DNA from: Methanogenium organophilum
GTDB lineage: Archaea > Halobacteriota > Methanomicrobia > Methanomicrobiales > Methanomicrobiaceae
NCBI RefSeq assembly: GCF_026684035.1
Contig: NZ_CP113361.1
Span: 806,001 to 870,000 of the forward strand
DNA length: 64,000 nucleotides
Direction: 5' to 3'
Translations under genes and position numbers: made by a program
The notes under the pieces: model-generated
Databases searched by the model: none
The model's input: the letters and a program-made list of their open reading frames with translations, nothing else
What the model was told of the DNA's origin: nothing
Shown here: positions 26,301-35,506 of the stretch, piece after piece
How positions within the stretch are numbered: position 1 is the stretch's first letter
How the letters are laid out: every line of letters begins with the position of its first letter

Positions 26301-27476
26301 ATGGACGGTTCCTTTGAGATCGGAAAACTGGCAGGTATTCCAATTAAAATTCACTATACGTTCTTTTTGATCATTCCGATCTTTGCAATCATCATCGGAA
26401 CACAGATTGAACTGACGATATCCCTTGTTGAACAGGTATTCGGCCTCACGGAACCGATTGATGCATCCCTGATCACAGAGGGATTCATGCCATACATCCT
26501 TGGCGTTCTCGTATCATTCCTCCTCTTCGTAGGCGTATTTCTCCATGAAATGGCCCATTCGGTGGTTGCTCTCCACAAGGGCATGAAGGTCAGTTCTGTC
26601 ACCCTCTTCATTTTGGGAGGTGCTTCTGAAATCGAAGACGAGGTCTCGCCCCGACCACGGGATGAACTCCCGATGGCCATCGCGGGCCCCCTGATGAGCC
26701 TCTTTATCGGACTCATTTCAGAAGGAATCGCCTACGTAAGCCTTGTTTCCATCCCGGAAACGGCCATTGCAGGTCTCCTCTTCTACATCTTCGGCTACCT
26801 TGGGCTGCTCAATATCATCCTCTTCGCCTTCAACCTCCTGCCGGCATTCCCAATGGACGGGGGGCGGGTGCTACGCGCCCTTCTTGCCATCTGGCTTCCG
26901 ATTGAAAAGGCCACCCGCATCGCCGCCGAAATCGGAAGGGTTGTTGCCATTATATTCGGGATCATCGGCCTCATCACCTTCAATGTAATTCTCATCCTGA
27001 TTGCAGTCTTCATCTATCTCGGCGCGGGCCAGGAGGTAACCATGATCCGCTACACACAACTGCTTGCGGGTGTTACCGTCCGTGATGCGATGACAAGCCC
27101 GGTGACAACCGTGCCCCCGGAGATGCCTATCGCTGATGCCATGAATTTGATGTACTCCACCCGCCACCTCGGGTTTCCGGTAATAGAGCGCGGAGCCCTG
27201 GCCGGCATGGTCACTCTGCATGACATCCAGACGGCCTCAGGCATCGACAGGGATGCCCTTCAGGTCCGTGATATCATGACAAGAGAGGTCATCACCATCA
27301 CACCGGAACGTGACCTATACGATGCCCTGAAAATCCTTGCACCGAACACCATCGGCCGCATACCGGTTGTTGAAAACGGAGAGGTGACTGGCATTGTCAC
27401 CAGAACAGATATTCTCAAACTGATGGAGATCAGGGAAGTCAGTGGCACCACTACCCGCAGCGTGTTCAGACCGTAA
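26301..27476 (+). CDS. Site-2-protease family (M50) membrane metalloprotease with CBS pair
   Basis: 391 residues. Six or so membrane spans contain the zinc site HEMAH (82-86) and the third ligand motif NLLPAFPMDGGR (178-189). Two CBS domains follow (about 255-380: VRDAMTSPVTTVPPEM and VRDIMTREVITITPE). This is the archaeal S2P subgroup in which CBS domains may sense adenine nucleotides and gate cleavage of membrane-bound substrates. The substrate is unknown. It is likely monocistronic and ends 4 nt before the convergent radical SAM stop. Confidence 0.93.
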   Translation: MDGSFEIGKLAGIPIKIHYTFFLIIPIFAIIIGTQIELTISLVEQVFGLTEPIDASLITEGFMPYILGVLVSFLLFVGVFLHEMAHSVVALHKGMKVSSVTLFILGGASEIEDEVSPRPRDELPMAIAGPLMSLFIGLISEGIAYVSLVSIPETAIAGLLFYIFGYLGLLNIILFAFNLLPAFPMDGGRVLRALLAIWLPIEKATRIAAEIGRVVAIIFGIIGLITFNVILILIAVFIYLGAGQEVTMIRYTQLLAGVTVRDAMTSPVTTVPPEMPIADAMNLMYSTRHLGFPVIERGALAGMVTLHDIQTASGIDRDALQVRDIMTREVITITPERDLYDALKILAPNTIGRIPVVENGEVTGIVTRTDILKLMEIREVSGTTTRSVFRP

Positions 27477-27480
27477 GCGT

Positions 27481-29136
27481 TCAGACAGTCAGATACGGAT
27501 CAAGAGGGGTCTCTCCGACCACTGCGTGGAATGCATCGAGAGTGGCAAACGGTCGCTTTGCAACGATGGAAACAGCCCGTTTTTTTCCGACTCCCGGAAT
27601 GGAGCGAAGGGCCGAGGCAGGAAGCGTATTGACATTGACCGGGATCGGCATGGCAGTCACGGACCGGCGCCCATGATCACAGATGACCGCATCCACTACC
27701 GTCCCCTCAGCAATCTCTGCCGGTATGCCGGTAAGGATGGGATAGGATCCCATCTGACGCCCGAATGACACCCTGCCGCACTCCTCGACATAGATGTCGC
27801 GCAGGAGCGTTCCTGCCGGAAATACCTTCTGCAGCATTGGGACGTCAAAGGTCTTTCGCACATGCTCGCGGAAGGTGCGGAAGCGGGCATCATGCTCACC
27901 GAGGGTATTCTCCTCCCATGCCTGCGTGCCCTCGAAGGGCATCAACTGGCGGATATTGACCCGGCGCACCAGAAGGCCTGATGCAAGAAGTTCTCCAAGA
28001 AATGCCTCATTTTTGTCATACGTTCCTTCCGTCTCACCGGCAAGTCCGCAGACAAAGTTCAGCCCCGGCAGAAGATGCGGAACGCCATCATCCCGGACCC
28101 CCCCTACTTCGTTAACGATGCGAATGGCATCCATCACCATCGCGGCATCAGCCTTGAGGTTATTTGCAGCGACCACAGCAGGGTCTGCCGTCTCCATTCC
28201 AAAGGCGGCCACGTCTCCTGCAGTATGATACCGAACGATAACTGCAAGTGCCTCGCGGGCGGCCTCCGGGTTGCGGGCGATGGTACCGGGATTGACATTA
28301 TCGATGTGCAGGGTCCGCAGGTCCGGTGCCGCCTCCCGGATGCCCGCAAAGAGCGTCTCCAGTGCCCCTGCATCGGGGGCAGGGAATTCCTTCTTCCCGC
28401 GTGTGCCATAGGCAAGGATATCGGGCTGACGCCCGAGCCGGAAGTGAACCGCACCGTGTCCTGCGAGGGCTGCACACTCTGCATGAACGTCTTCAGCCGG
28501 TCGATACTGCGGCAGGCCGTAAAAGGGTTCGGTGCAGAACGAACAGCCGCCGGTTATTGCACGCGAACAGCCGCGGGCGGTCTCAATCTCGCAGATGACC
28601 CAGGGAAACCGGGGGTGCTCCATAATGATGCCGCTGCCCGCGACAAGCCAGCGGGAGAAGTCAGGGTAGGAGAGGACACCATCCGGGCGCCCCCCTTCAA
28701 CAAGAGAGGCCAGCGCTGCCGGGACGTCACCTTCAAGCACGTGGTCAAACCCGGAAACAGCCTGCCGCACTGCGGCCTCGCCCCCGCCCGGACTATAACC
28801 AAGGGTGACCGGCCCGCCGAGGACAGTGGAGGGGCCCCGGAGAGTGGCTGCCACCTGTCGTATCTCGGTCAGGGTGGCGGGAGTGCCTGCAAAATAGGTG
28901 CCGGGCACCGTAACTCCCGCGATCATCACCACAAGGTCTGCCCGGTCAAGGGACCCGAAGAGGGACGGGTCCTTCCTCAGCTGGTCGATGGTCAGGTATC
29001 GGACATGATACCCGGCTTCCGTGCAAACCCCTGCCACTGCGCGAATATTCGGTGAAATATAGGGCGAAACTCCGAGGCATGCCGGTTCATCAACATAGCC
29101 GTCTACTATCCAGGCAGAGGGTGTATCAGAGGTCAT
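27481..29136 (-). CDS. Radical SAM protein with CX7CX2C cluster motif and C-terminal HhH
   Basis: 551 residues from ATG 29136. An N-terminal cobalamin-domain-like Rossmann region (1-165) is followed by a radical SAM core in which the cluster cysteines are C190, C198 and C201 (RGCSRAITGGCSFC), spaced CX7CX2C rather than the classical CX3CX2C. The C-terminus has a helix-hairpin-helix (ALRSIPGVGKKRAVSIVAK, about 508-530), a nucleic-acid-binding motif. Known relatives are an uncharacterised archaeal group. HhH suggests an RNA or DNA substrate, but that is inference. It overlaps mptE by 11 nt. Confidence 0.85.
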   Translation of the reverse strand: MTSDTPSAWIVDGYVDEPACLGVSPYISPNIRAVAGVCTEAGYHVRYLTIDQLRKDPSLFGSLDRADLVVMIAGVTVPGTYFAGTPATLTEIRQVAATLRGPSTVLGGPVTLGYSPGGGEAAVRQAVSGFDHVLEGDVPAALASLVEGGRPDGVLSYPDFSRWLVAGSGIIMEHPRFPWVICEIETARGCSRAITGGCSFCTEPFYGLPQYRPAEDVHAECAALAGHGAVHFRLGRQPDILAYGTRGKKEFPAPDAGALETLFAGIREAAPDLRTLHIDNVNPGTIARNPEAAREALAVIVRYHTAGDVAAFGMETADPAVVAANNLKADAAMVMDAIRIVNEVGGVRDDGVPHLLPGLNFVCGLAGETEGTYDKNEAFLGELLASGLLVRRVNIRQLMPFEGTQAWEENTLGEHDARFRTFREHVRKTFDVPMLQKVFPAGTLLRDIYVEECGRVSFGRQMGSYPILTGIPAEIAEGTVVDAVICDHGRRSVTAMPIPVNVNTLPASALRSIPGVGKKRAVSIVAKRPFATLDAFHAVVGETPLDPYLTV

Positions 29137-29746
29137 AGCCAATAAGGGAGAGCAGATCACGTGCCCAGAGAAGTTTTCCCTGCTTCATCGGTGGCACCGA
29201 CCGGTCGTCAAGATCGAACCCGGCAAACCGGATCGCTGCCGCCCCAAGGGCATCCGCGGCAAAGGCGGCGCGGTCACCGTCGGTGAACCCGCCCCAGTTG
29301 TGGACATGCCCGAACGGCCGTGTCTGGCAGGTGAGAACGAGTGGCCCAACAAATCGCGGCACCCAGTGGCGGAGAAGCGGCATATTATCACCGTGCCCGT
29401 GCACCACCATCACCGCACCCTGTCGATTCATCTCAAAAAAGGAATCCTCTGCACCGTCAAGATCGGTAAAGACCGCATCCGGCAGGATACCCGCCCTGAA
29501 GAGCACATCCGCTGCTGCATCAGCTGCAAGGACAGTCCCCTCTATCCTGTCCGTTTCCCGGAGAAGAGTCGGGGCGTTGCCGCATACCGTGACTACCTCT
29601 CCTTTGATACGCTTTGCAAGCAGCACAGAATCATCTGTGTCCGAGAGGGATCCAATCAGGCGTGCCGCCTCTTCATCCCCTGCCCGGTCAAAGCCAAACG
29701 TTTCACAGATGGCGGTGTAGTGAGGCTCCCAGTCCTCAAACCTCAT
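29126..29746 (-). CDS. mptE: 6-hydroxymethyl-7,8-dihydropterin pyrophosphokinase MptE-like
   Basis: 206 residues of the DUF115 family. GNAPTLL, ADAAADVLFRAGILPDAVFTDLDG (in part) and the HGHGDNM motif agree with archaeal MptE, which pyrophosphorylates the pterin for methanopterin synthesis. It overlaps both neighbours by 11 nt (DHH protein upstream, radical SAM downstream), a tightly coupled operon. Slightly shorter than some homologues, but the motifs are intact. Confidence 0.88.
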   Translation of the reverse strand: MRFEDWEPHYTAICETFGFDRAGDEEAARLIGSLSDTDDSVLLAKRIKGEVVTVCGNAPTLLRETDRIEGTVLAADAAADVLFRAGILPDAVFTDLDGAEDSFFEMNRQGAVMVVHGHGDNMPLLRHWVPRFVGPLVLTCQTRPFGHVHNWGGFTDGDRAAFAADALGAAAIRFAGFDLDDRSVPPMKQGKLLWARDLLSLIGYDL

Positions 29747-31205
29747 TGGGTTCCTCTTCTTCTACACCGACGATCTCCATAAACCGATGGAGAATCGGGT
29801 CGATGATAAGGTCCAGCAAGTCATCCTTGTTGCGCGCCATCGTAAAGACGCTCAGGGGGATATTTGCGGCACCCATCGCAGAATGTCCACCGGCCTCACC
29901 GATCTCACCAAATGCTTCCTCCATCGCCTGACCAATATTGAGACGGAGATCCTTGTTGCGGGCGGAGAATGAGATCACCTGGTCCGTGATGCCATACACA
30001 ATGGCAGTGTTGACCCCTTCCAGCTGAATGAGCATATCAGCTGCCTGCGGAATGGCATCCCGGTTGCGCACATACCCGATACTAGAGAAGAGATATCCGG
30101 AGACGATCTTCCGGTTCCGGATAGCCGCTCCCATCACCTCAAGAGTCTCCTGTGAGACCGTCTGGGACGTAATCTTACCCAGAAGATCTTCATCCGTCAG
30201 GGGCAGAAGGAAGGCAGAAAGAGTGAGATCAAGAGGAGAGGTGTTGCGGCGGAAACCGCGCGTATCGGCCATAATGCCATAAAAAAGAGCAGTTGCAACG
30301 GTTTTCTCTACCGTGACACCCAGTTCCTGCATATACTGGGTCATCAGGCTTGCCGTCGCGCCCATATCCGGCCGCCGATCGAGGAAATCATACCCGTTCT
30401 TGACATCATGATTCGGATGATGGTCAATTACAATATTAACCCGGTCATCCTTTGCGAGGGCATTGTTGATTCCCGGACCCGGAGAATCGACAATCGCAAG
30501 GTAATTGCATTCAACAAGCGATTCCGGCGAGATCCGGTCCATCTGGATATCCAGCAGGTTCACAAAGGCGCGATTCTCCTGGTGCCCGATCTTCCCGTCA
30601 TAGAGAATCCTGCAGGTGAGATTTCCCTTTGAGGCCGCATTTCCGAGCGCACAGAGCGCCATCGCACTGGATATTGTATCCGGGTCGGGATTTGTATGCG
30701 TCACGATACCCATTGTGCCGCGCCATGAAGCAAGCAGATCATAGAGTTTATGCGCCTGGCGTGAGGACTGCACTTTCCGGGCGTAATGCACGGCCTTCTT
30801 TGCAAAGACCTCCTGCGGGTGCAGGACCACATCGGCGCCCACAGCGCCATAGAGATCTTTTCCACCCACTTCTACCGTCCGTGCAATGATATATGCGCCC
30901 GGATTTGCCTCTTTTATCGTCCGCACCGCTGCGAGATTTGCTTTCTGCTCACTAGAGAGGACAAACGCCACTTTCGGGACCGGAATATCCTTCAGCATTG
31001 CAGTATCGCTGATATCCCTGCAGAACGCCTCATATTTCTGGTCACGGAGGTCCTGAACCTTCTTCTCATCCTGGTCGATGATGATGATATCATCAGTCTC
31101 CTTGAGAATTTCGTACAGCACATTATACCCGATACTGCCACACCCAAGTATCAGGTATTCCACCGATGACGCCGACTGAGATCCTTTAGGATGATTCTCC
31201 GGCAT
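29736..31205 (-). CDS. TrkA-N domain fused to DHH-DHHA1 phosphoesterase
   Basis: 489 residues. The N-terminal Rossmann NAD-binding TrkA-N/RCK domain (about 15-140: ILGCGSIGYNVLYE) precedes a DHH domain (THTNPDPDTISSA; VIDHHPNHD) and a DHHA1 tail (GGHSAMGAANIP). DHH-DHHA1 proteins hydrolyse nanoRNA, pApA or cyclic di-AMP. With TrkA-N it could link nucleotide signalling to potassium status, since c-di-AMP controls K+ channels elsewhere; that is inference. First gene of the operon with mptE and the radical SAM protein. Confidence 0.9.
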   Translation of the reverse strand: MPENHPKGSQSASSVEYLILGCGSIGYNVLYEILKETDDIIIIDQDEKKVQDLRDQKYEAFCRDISDTAMLKDIPVPKVAFVLSSEQKANLAAVRTIKEANPGAYIIARTVEVGGKDLYGAVGADVVLHPQEVFAKKAVHYARKVQSSRQAHKLYDLLASWRGTMGIVTHTNPDPDTISSAMALCALGNAASKGNLTCRILYDGKIGHQENRAFVNLLDIQMDRISPESLVECNYLAIVDSPGPGINNALAKDDRVNIVIDHHPNHDVKNGYDFLDRRPDMGATASLMTQYMQELGVTVEKTVATALFYGIMADTRGFRRNTSPLDLTLSAFLLPLTDEDLLGKITSQTVSQETLEVMGAAIRNRKIVSGYLFSSIGYVRNRDAIPQAADMLIQLEGVNTAIVYGITDQVISFSARNKDLRLNIGQAMEEAFGEIGEAGGHSAMGAANIPLSVFTMARNKDDLLDLIIDPILHRFMEIVGVEEEEPNEV

Positions 31206-31249
31206 GATACCCTCAGTTTCTGTGTTTATGAGAATATTAAGGGTATCCG

Positions 31250-31260
31250 AAAAGTATATC
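31250..31260 (+). promoter_or_regulatory. tRNA-Lys TATA element
   Basis: AAAAGTATATC about 40 nt before the mature 5' end, suitably placed for a short precursor leader. Confidence 0.4.
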
Positions 31261-31296
31261 GTTGAATAGTTACCACTTTAGTTGTTCACTTCTTAA

Positions 31297-31370
31297 GGGC
31301 CTGTAGCTTAGTCAGGAAGAGCGACGGACTCTTAATCCGTCGGCCAGGGGTTCAAATCCCTTCAGGCCCG
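31297..31370 (+). tRNA. tRNA-Lys (CTT)
   Basis: A 74-nt cloverleaf with acceptor stem GGGCCTG/CAGGCCC, discriminator G, anticodon stem ACGGA/TCCGT and loop CTCTTAA giving anticodon CTT (lysine AAG codons). T-loop GTTCAAATC is normal. No intron, and CCA is not encoded. T-rich sequence follows. Confidence 0.97.
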
Positions 31371-31499
31371 TTATCACGTTTGTTTACACTTTTAACAGCA
31401 TATTATAGAATTTTTAATTTTCAAAAATTTAGTAAAATTCTGTCAGTTTCCCCGTAACACTCCCCTCACACACAATTTCTAAAAAAGGAGAGCGACGTT

Positions 31500-32390
31500 T
31501 CACTTCCCAATCATGAGAAGCATCTCCTCAAGACTGAGGTAGCGCGATTCGATGCGCCGGACAGTACCGCCGGCAGAGGCCACCGCGGCAGTCACCAGAT
31601 TGAGGTCATCCATACTCTCTGCAACCGCCACATACTCCCCCCCTTCCTCTTTAAAGGTGAGCGATGGCGGCAGGGTACGAACATCTGCTGCGACAAAACG
31701 TATCTGATAGGAAAGGGATCCAAAATCCTCTCTGAGCTCGTCCATCGTCCCAAAAGCGGCGACCTTTCCCTGCCGCAGGATGAGTACCTGATCACAGATC
31801 TTCTCCACCTGATAGAGATTATGGGCGGACAGAAGAATGGTTTTCCGGCATCTGTCACGCAGGTGCGCGAGGTAGTCGATGATGTAGCGCGAGGTCATCG
31901 GGTCAAGGCCGGATGTCGGTTCGTCATAGATAAGAAGGGAGGGTTTATGCAAAAGCGAACGGGCAATCGCTACCTTGCGCCTCATCCCTTTGGAGAGTTC
32001 ACCGATACGTTTCCCCCCTGAATCCAGCTTAAGTGAGGTGAGCAGCTCCTCACTTCGCAGGCGGCACTCGTCCGCAGGGATCCCATATATCTCTCCAAAG
32101 AAGCGAAGATAATTCTCAACCGTCATTGTCTCATAGAGGCGGGACTCCTCCGGGAGGTACCCCAACGTCTCCTTCAGGCGTGCCGGGTCACGCCGCACAT
32201 CAATGCCTTCAATAACAAGGTCACCCGCGGTCGGCCGAATCAGACCCGCCATACACTTCAGAAGTGTTGTCTTCCCGGCGCCATTGTGTCCGATGATCCC
32301 GAATATACCAGGGTCCTCAAAGGAGAAACTCACCTCATCCAGTGCCCGGAATGTGCCGTAATCCTTTACCAGTTTCCGTGCCTCAATCAT
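31500..32390 (-). CDS. ABC transporter ATP-binding protein
   Basis: 296 residues from ATG 32390, chosen because GGTGA lies 5 nt upstream; the frame is open to 32423. Walker A GHNGAGKTT, signature LSKGMRRKVAIARS, Walker B LLIYDEPTSGLD and the H-loop (SAHN) are intact. It belongs to the CcmA/NatA-type drug and peptide exporter ATPases. It is divergent from two permease genes, one fused to a PrsW-like protease, and probably energises them. The C-terminal about 80 residues are family-typical but unspecific. Confidence 0.93.
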   Translation of the reverse strand: MIEARKLVKDYGTFRALDEVSFSFEDPGIFGIIGHNGAGKTTLLKCMAGLIRPTAGDLVIEGIDVRRDPARLKETLGYLPEESRLYETMTVENYLRFFGEIYGIPADECRLRSEELLTSLKLDSGGKRIGELSKGMRRKVAIARSLLHKPSLLIYDEPTSGLDPMTSRYIIDYLAHLRDRCRKTILLSAHNLYQVEKICDQVLILRQGKVAAFGTMDELREDFGSLSYQIRFVAADVRTLPPSLTFKEEGGEYVAVAESMDDLNLVTAAVASAGGTVRRIESRYLSLEEMLLMIGK

Positions 32391-32550
32391 CAGCTCACCG
32401 TCGAAATAGTGCTTTGCAGTCATATGATTTAACCCCCCGTGTCAGGGAATCCTGTCCTGCACTGTCCTGCATCAGAGGTTTCCATCGGACACACATCATG
32501 ACAATTTGACTGAAATAGACAGATATTCCGGCACATGACAGGTGCTAATA

Positions 32551-32561
32551 CTTAAAATAGG
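32551..32561 (+). promoter_or_regulatory. TATA element of the ABC permease operon
   Basis: ACTTAAAATAG about 30 nt before ATG 32586, suggesting a very short leader. Confidence 0.4.
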
Positions 32562-32585
32562 ATTGACTGCCACCAAAGCATAGGA

Positions 32586-34373
32586 ATGCTGTCAGCGCTA
32601 CGTCAGATACTGACAATCAGCAGATGGGAGGTGCGGCGGTCTGCGACCACCATGCCACGTGAGATCCTCCCCGTAGCGGTAGTGCTGTTTATCCTTCTCA
32701 TCATAGTGACCGGCTACACACAGGAAAGTGGGATTCACCTGCAGGATCGGATGTATACAGCAGGTGTTGATTCAGGAGAAACGGGGGCCATCATCCTCGG
32801 CGATCCTCGCTTCACCGTCTACCTCACGACAGCAGGAGAGACAGACCTGACCATAGTCCCCCCGTATGTCAGTTCTGCGAATACAGACCGGGGGGAGTCC
32901 GCCCTCAAGGCCTTCCAGACAGACTATACACGCTACGTTACGGCACAATATAACCGTGAAGACGACCTCTTTGCCGCGTATCCCCTCTGGATAGATATCC
33001 AATATGTAAAGAGCGAACTTGATTTCACGGCGACAGAGGCGGGCAGAGGTATCGCAGGAGCCCCGAACCCATATCAAAATCCGGTTCCGGAGCGGCCAGT
33101 ACGGGCAGTTCCCGAACCATCCGCTGACGTCGGCTACACCAAAGAAGAACTTCGGGCCGAACTGGTTACTTCTGAAGGCGAAGACAGCACGGTTGCACGC
33201 TACACCGACGTCGTTGCAGGGGAGGGCGCACTAGGCGACTTCAAAACGCCGTCCCAACTCACCCCCCCACTCCCTTTTGACGCCATTGTACTGGTCTTTG
33301 TCTTCATCTTCCCCCTCTACTTCACGTCCCAGTTCTATATGATGTCCATCATGAACGAACGCATTGAGCGCAAGGGAGAGATCCTCCTGTCAAGCCCGCT
33401 TCACCCGTCGGCAATTGTCATCGGGAAGATGCTTCCTTACCTTGTGGTGATGATCACGGTCACGACCGTCCTCTCCCTTACAACAGGCGAGACAGCAGTT
33501 GTCCTTGCGGCGGTCTTCCCGATCATTCTCTTCTTCCTTGCGGCAGCCCTCTTCATCGGCATGGCCTCACGGAGCTTTAAGGAGCTCTCGTTTATCTCGA
33601 TCTTCTTCTCAACTGTTGCGACGTCGTACCTCTTCTTCCCCAGCATCTTTGCCAATATCCATGTGATCTCACTCATCTCCCCCCTCACCCTCATCATCTA
33701 TGGGATTGAAGGCACTCCCTTCACCCTCGCTGATTACTTCTATTCCACCTTCCTCTTCTGGGTTACCGCAGCAATTCTCTTTGCCGTATGCGTCATCAAC
33801 TTCAACGAAGAACGCCTCTTTACCCTCCATCCCCTGCGGGCAAAGGTGCGGGAGTACATCGGGAGTGCGGTCTCTGAGAAGCATCCGTTTGCTTCACTCT
33901 TCGGGATCACCATCTTCTCCATCCCCTTTGTCCTGATGGCACAGCTGATGCTTCTTGTCCTGCTCTTCAACCTCCCGATGCCGCTTTCCCTCGTAATCCT
34001 GATCTTCACCGCGGCATTCATTGAGGAATTGGCAAAGTCAGTCGGCATCTACGCAATAGCTGTGGAACAACCGGCATTTCTTACATGGAAAAATGTCATC
34101 GCAGCATCTCTTGCGGTGATGGCCGGGTTCTTTTTCGGCGAGAAGCTTCTCCTCTTTGCAACACTCGCCCAGATCTCAGAATCAGTCTTCGGCGCCGCCC
34201 TTTTCACCAGCCTACAGGTGCTCTGGCTGCCCCTGACCCTCCACTTCACCGGCGCCTTCATCACGGTTTCACTCATCAAAATCTTCGGGCAGAGGGCCTA
34301 TCCGTTCGCACTTATCATCGCATCCTTCGTCCATGGGACATACAATCTGTTCTTTATCACCGGAGGTTTCTGA
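32586..34373 (+). CDS. ABC-2 permease fused to PrsW-like intramembrane protease
   Basis: 595 residues. Residues 1-420 are an ABC-2-type permease: one N-terminal span (28-44), a large outward loop (45-230), and about five more spans with the RIERKGEILLSSPLHP coupling region (259-274). After a short linker, residues 440-595 form a second membrane domain with PrsW-type motifs: EELAK (480-484), GFFFGE with E519, a histidine at 553 in LHFTGA, and VHGTYN (H583, N587). PrsW is a glutamic-type membrane protease that cuts signalling anchors. The fusion suggests coupling of export and cleavage, which is inference. It is followed 2 nt later by the second permease. Confidence 0.85.
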   Translation: MLSALRQILTISRWEVRRSATTMPREILPVAVVLFILLIIVTGYTQESGIHLQDRMYTAGVDSGETGAIILGDPRFTVYLTTAGETDLTIVPPYVSSANTDRGESALKAFQTDYTRYVTAQYNREDDLFAAYPLWIDIQYVKSELDFTATEAGRGIAGAPNPYQNPVPERPVRAVPEPSADVGYTKEELRAELVTSEGEDSTVARYTDVVAGEGALGDFKTPSQLTPPLPFDAIVLVFVFIFPLYFTSQFYMMSIMNERIERKGEILLSSPLHPSAIVIGKMLPYLVVMITVTTVLSLTTGETAVVLAAVFPIILFFLAAALFIGMASRSFKELSFISIFFSTVATSYLFFPSIFANIHVISLISPLTLIIYGIEGTPFTLADYFYSTFLFWVTAAILFAVCVINFNEERLFTLHPLRAKVREYIGSAVSEKHPFASLFGITIFSIPFVLMAQLMLLVLLFNLPMPLSLVILIFTAAFIEELAKSVGIYAIAVEQPAFLTWKNVIAASLAVMAGFFFGEKLLLFATLAQISESVFGAALFTSLQVLWLPLTLHFTGAFITVSLIKIFGQRAYPFALIIASFVHGTYNLFFITGGF

Positions 34374-34375
34374 AC

Positions 34376-35452
34376 ATGAACCTGCAGCATATATTTATCA
34401 TCGCAAAAAAGGAGCTCCGGGCAATAAATTCCGAAAAAACGATTATTCTCGCAATACTCCTGCAACTCTTCATTGCGATGTTCTCATCGTTTCTCATCGT
34501 CGGCCTCGCGGCCATGTATGACCCCGACTCCCTCTCAGCGTATTCGCACCAAAAGTATCCGGTTGCCTACACCGGGTCGCCCTCGCCTCTTGCAGACCTG
34601 CTGCGGGAGAGCAAAGACTTTGTCGTCTATGATATGGACCTTGCAACAGCGGTCACCGCCCTTGAAGAGCGCAAACTCAGTGCGGTGGTCTGGGTGCCGG
34701 ATACGTCCCCTGACGCCGATGAGCCGGTGAAGATAACCCTCTATACCATTAAAAATGACATCCAGTCATCGGTTGTGAACAGTAAACTCAGAGACGTCTT
34801 TGTCACCTATGAGAACACCCTGCGGGGCATCCGGGCCGACCGCATATCATCTGATCCCATTGTGATCGAACTCCCCCCGGAGGTGCCGGGAACAAACTTC
34901 TATGAGTTTGTCTACGGTCTTCTCATTCCTCTTCTCATCTTTATGCCCGCGATTATCTCAGCAGCGCTGATCATCGATATGATCACCGAGGAATTCCAGC
35001 ATGACACCATCGAGACGCTCATTTCAACACCAGTCACCTTCACCGAGATGATATGGGGGAAAGTGGCCGCATGTTTTGTCATTGTACCGGTGCAGGCCTT
35101 CGTCTGGATCGCTCTGATGATAATAAACGGCATCCATGTGGCTGGCGTTGTACCGATTCTCCTCCACGTGAGCGTGGCATCGCTTCTCATGATCCTCCTC
35201 TCCACCTTTGTCGCACTCCACTACCGGGAACGTACAAGCGCACAGTTCATCTTCTCCACTGCCCTTGTAGTGGTGCTCCTCGGCGTTCTTGCCCTGCCGG
35301 TCAACCCGGCAAACCTGATTGTTCTTCTCTCCATTGGAGCTGTCGGAAGTGAACACTGGGCAGCCCTCGCAGTGATGGTGGGAGTCCTGGTGTTTGGCAT
35401 AGCCGCACTCACCCGGTATGCACAGCGCGTCGAGAAGACCGCCCTTCAATAA
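34376..35452 (+). CDS. ABC-2 type permease, second subunit
   Basis: 358 residues from ATG 34376, 2 nt after the fused permease stop; earlier in-frame codons are antisense or out-of-frame to that gene. An N-terminal span is followed by an extracytoplasmic loop (about 45-180) and five membrane segments. The ITEEFQHDTIETLISTPVT region (about 202-221) is the standard ABC-2 coupling helix. It pairs with the upstream permease and the divergent ATPase to form an exporter of unknown substrate, NatAB-like in organisation. Confidence 0.9.
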   Translation: MNLQHIFIIAKKELRAINSEKTIILAILLQLFIAMFSSFLIVGLAAMYDPDSLSAYSHQKYPVAYTGSPSPLADLLRESKDFVVYDMDLATAVTALEERKLSAVVWVPDTSPDADEPVKITLYTIKNDIQSSVVNSKLRDVFVTYENTLRGIRADRISSDPIVIELPPEVPGTNFYEFVYGLLIPLLIFMPAIISAALIIDMITEEFQHDTIETLISTPVTFTEMIWGKVAACFVIVPVQAFVWIALMIINGIHVAGVVPILLHVSVASLLMILLSTFVALHYRERTSAQFIFSTALVVVLLGVLALPVNPANLIVLLSIGAVGSEHWAALAVMVGVLVFGIAALTRYAQRVEKTALQ

Positions 35453-35463
35453 CCGAAAGACCA

Positions 35464-35475
35464 TACATATAAATA
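35464..35475 (+). promoter_or_regulatory. TATA element of the first PEGA gene
   Basis: ACATATAAATAC lies about 37 nt before ATG 35507. It places the transcription start downstream of the alternative GTG at 35483. Confidence 0.45.
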
Positions 35476-35506
35476 CAAGTTTGTGAAAAGAGCGTGCCTG
35501 ATCGAT

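Noticed and set aside
34085-34375. Long N-terminal extension of the second ABC permease frame.
   Set aside because: It is the same DNA as the fused permease in another frame; the ATG at 34376 gives the standard permease N-terminus.
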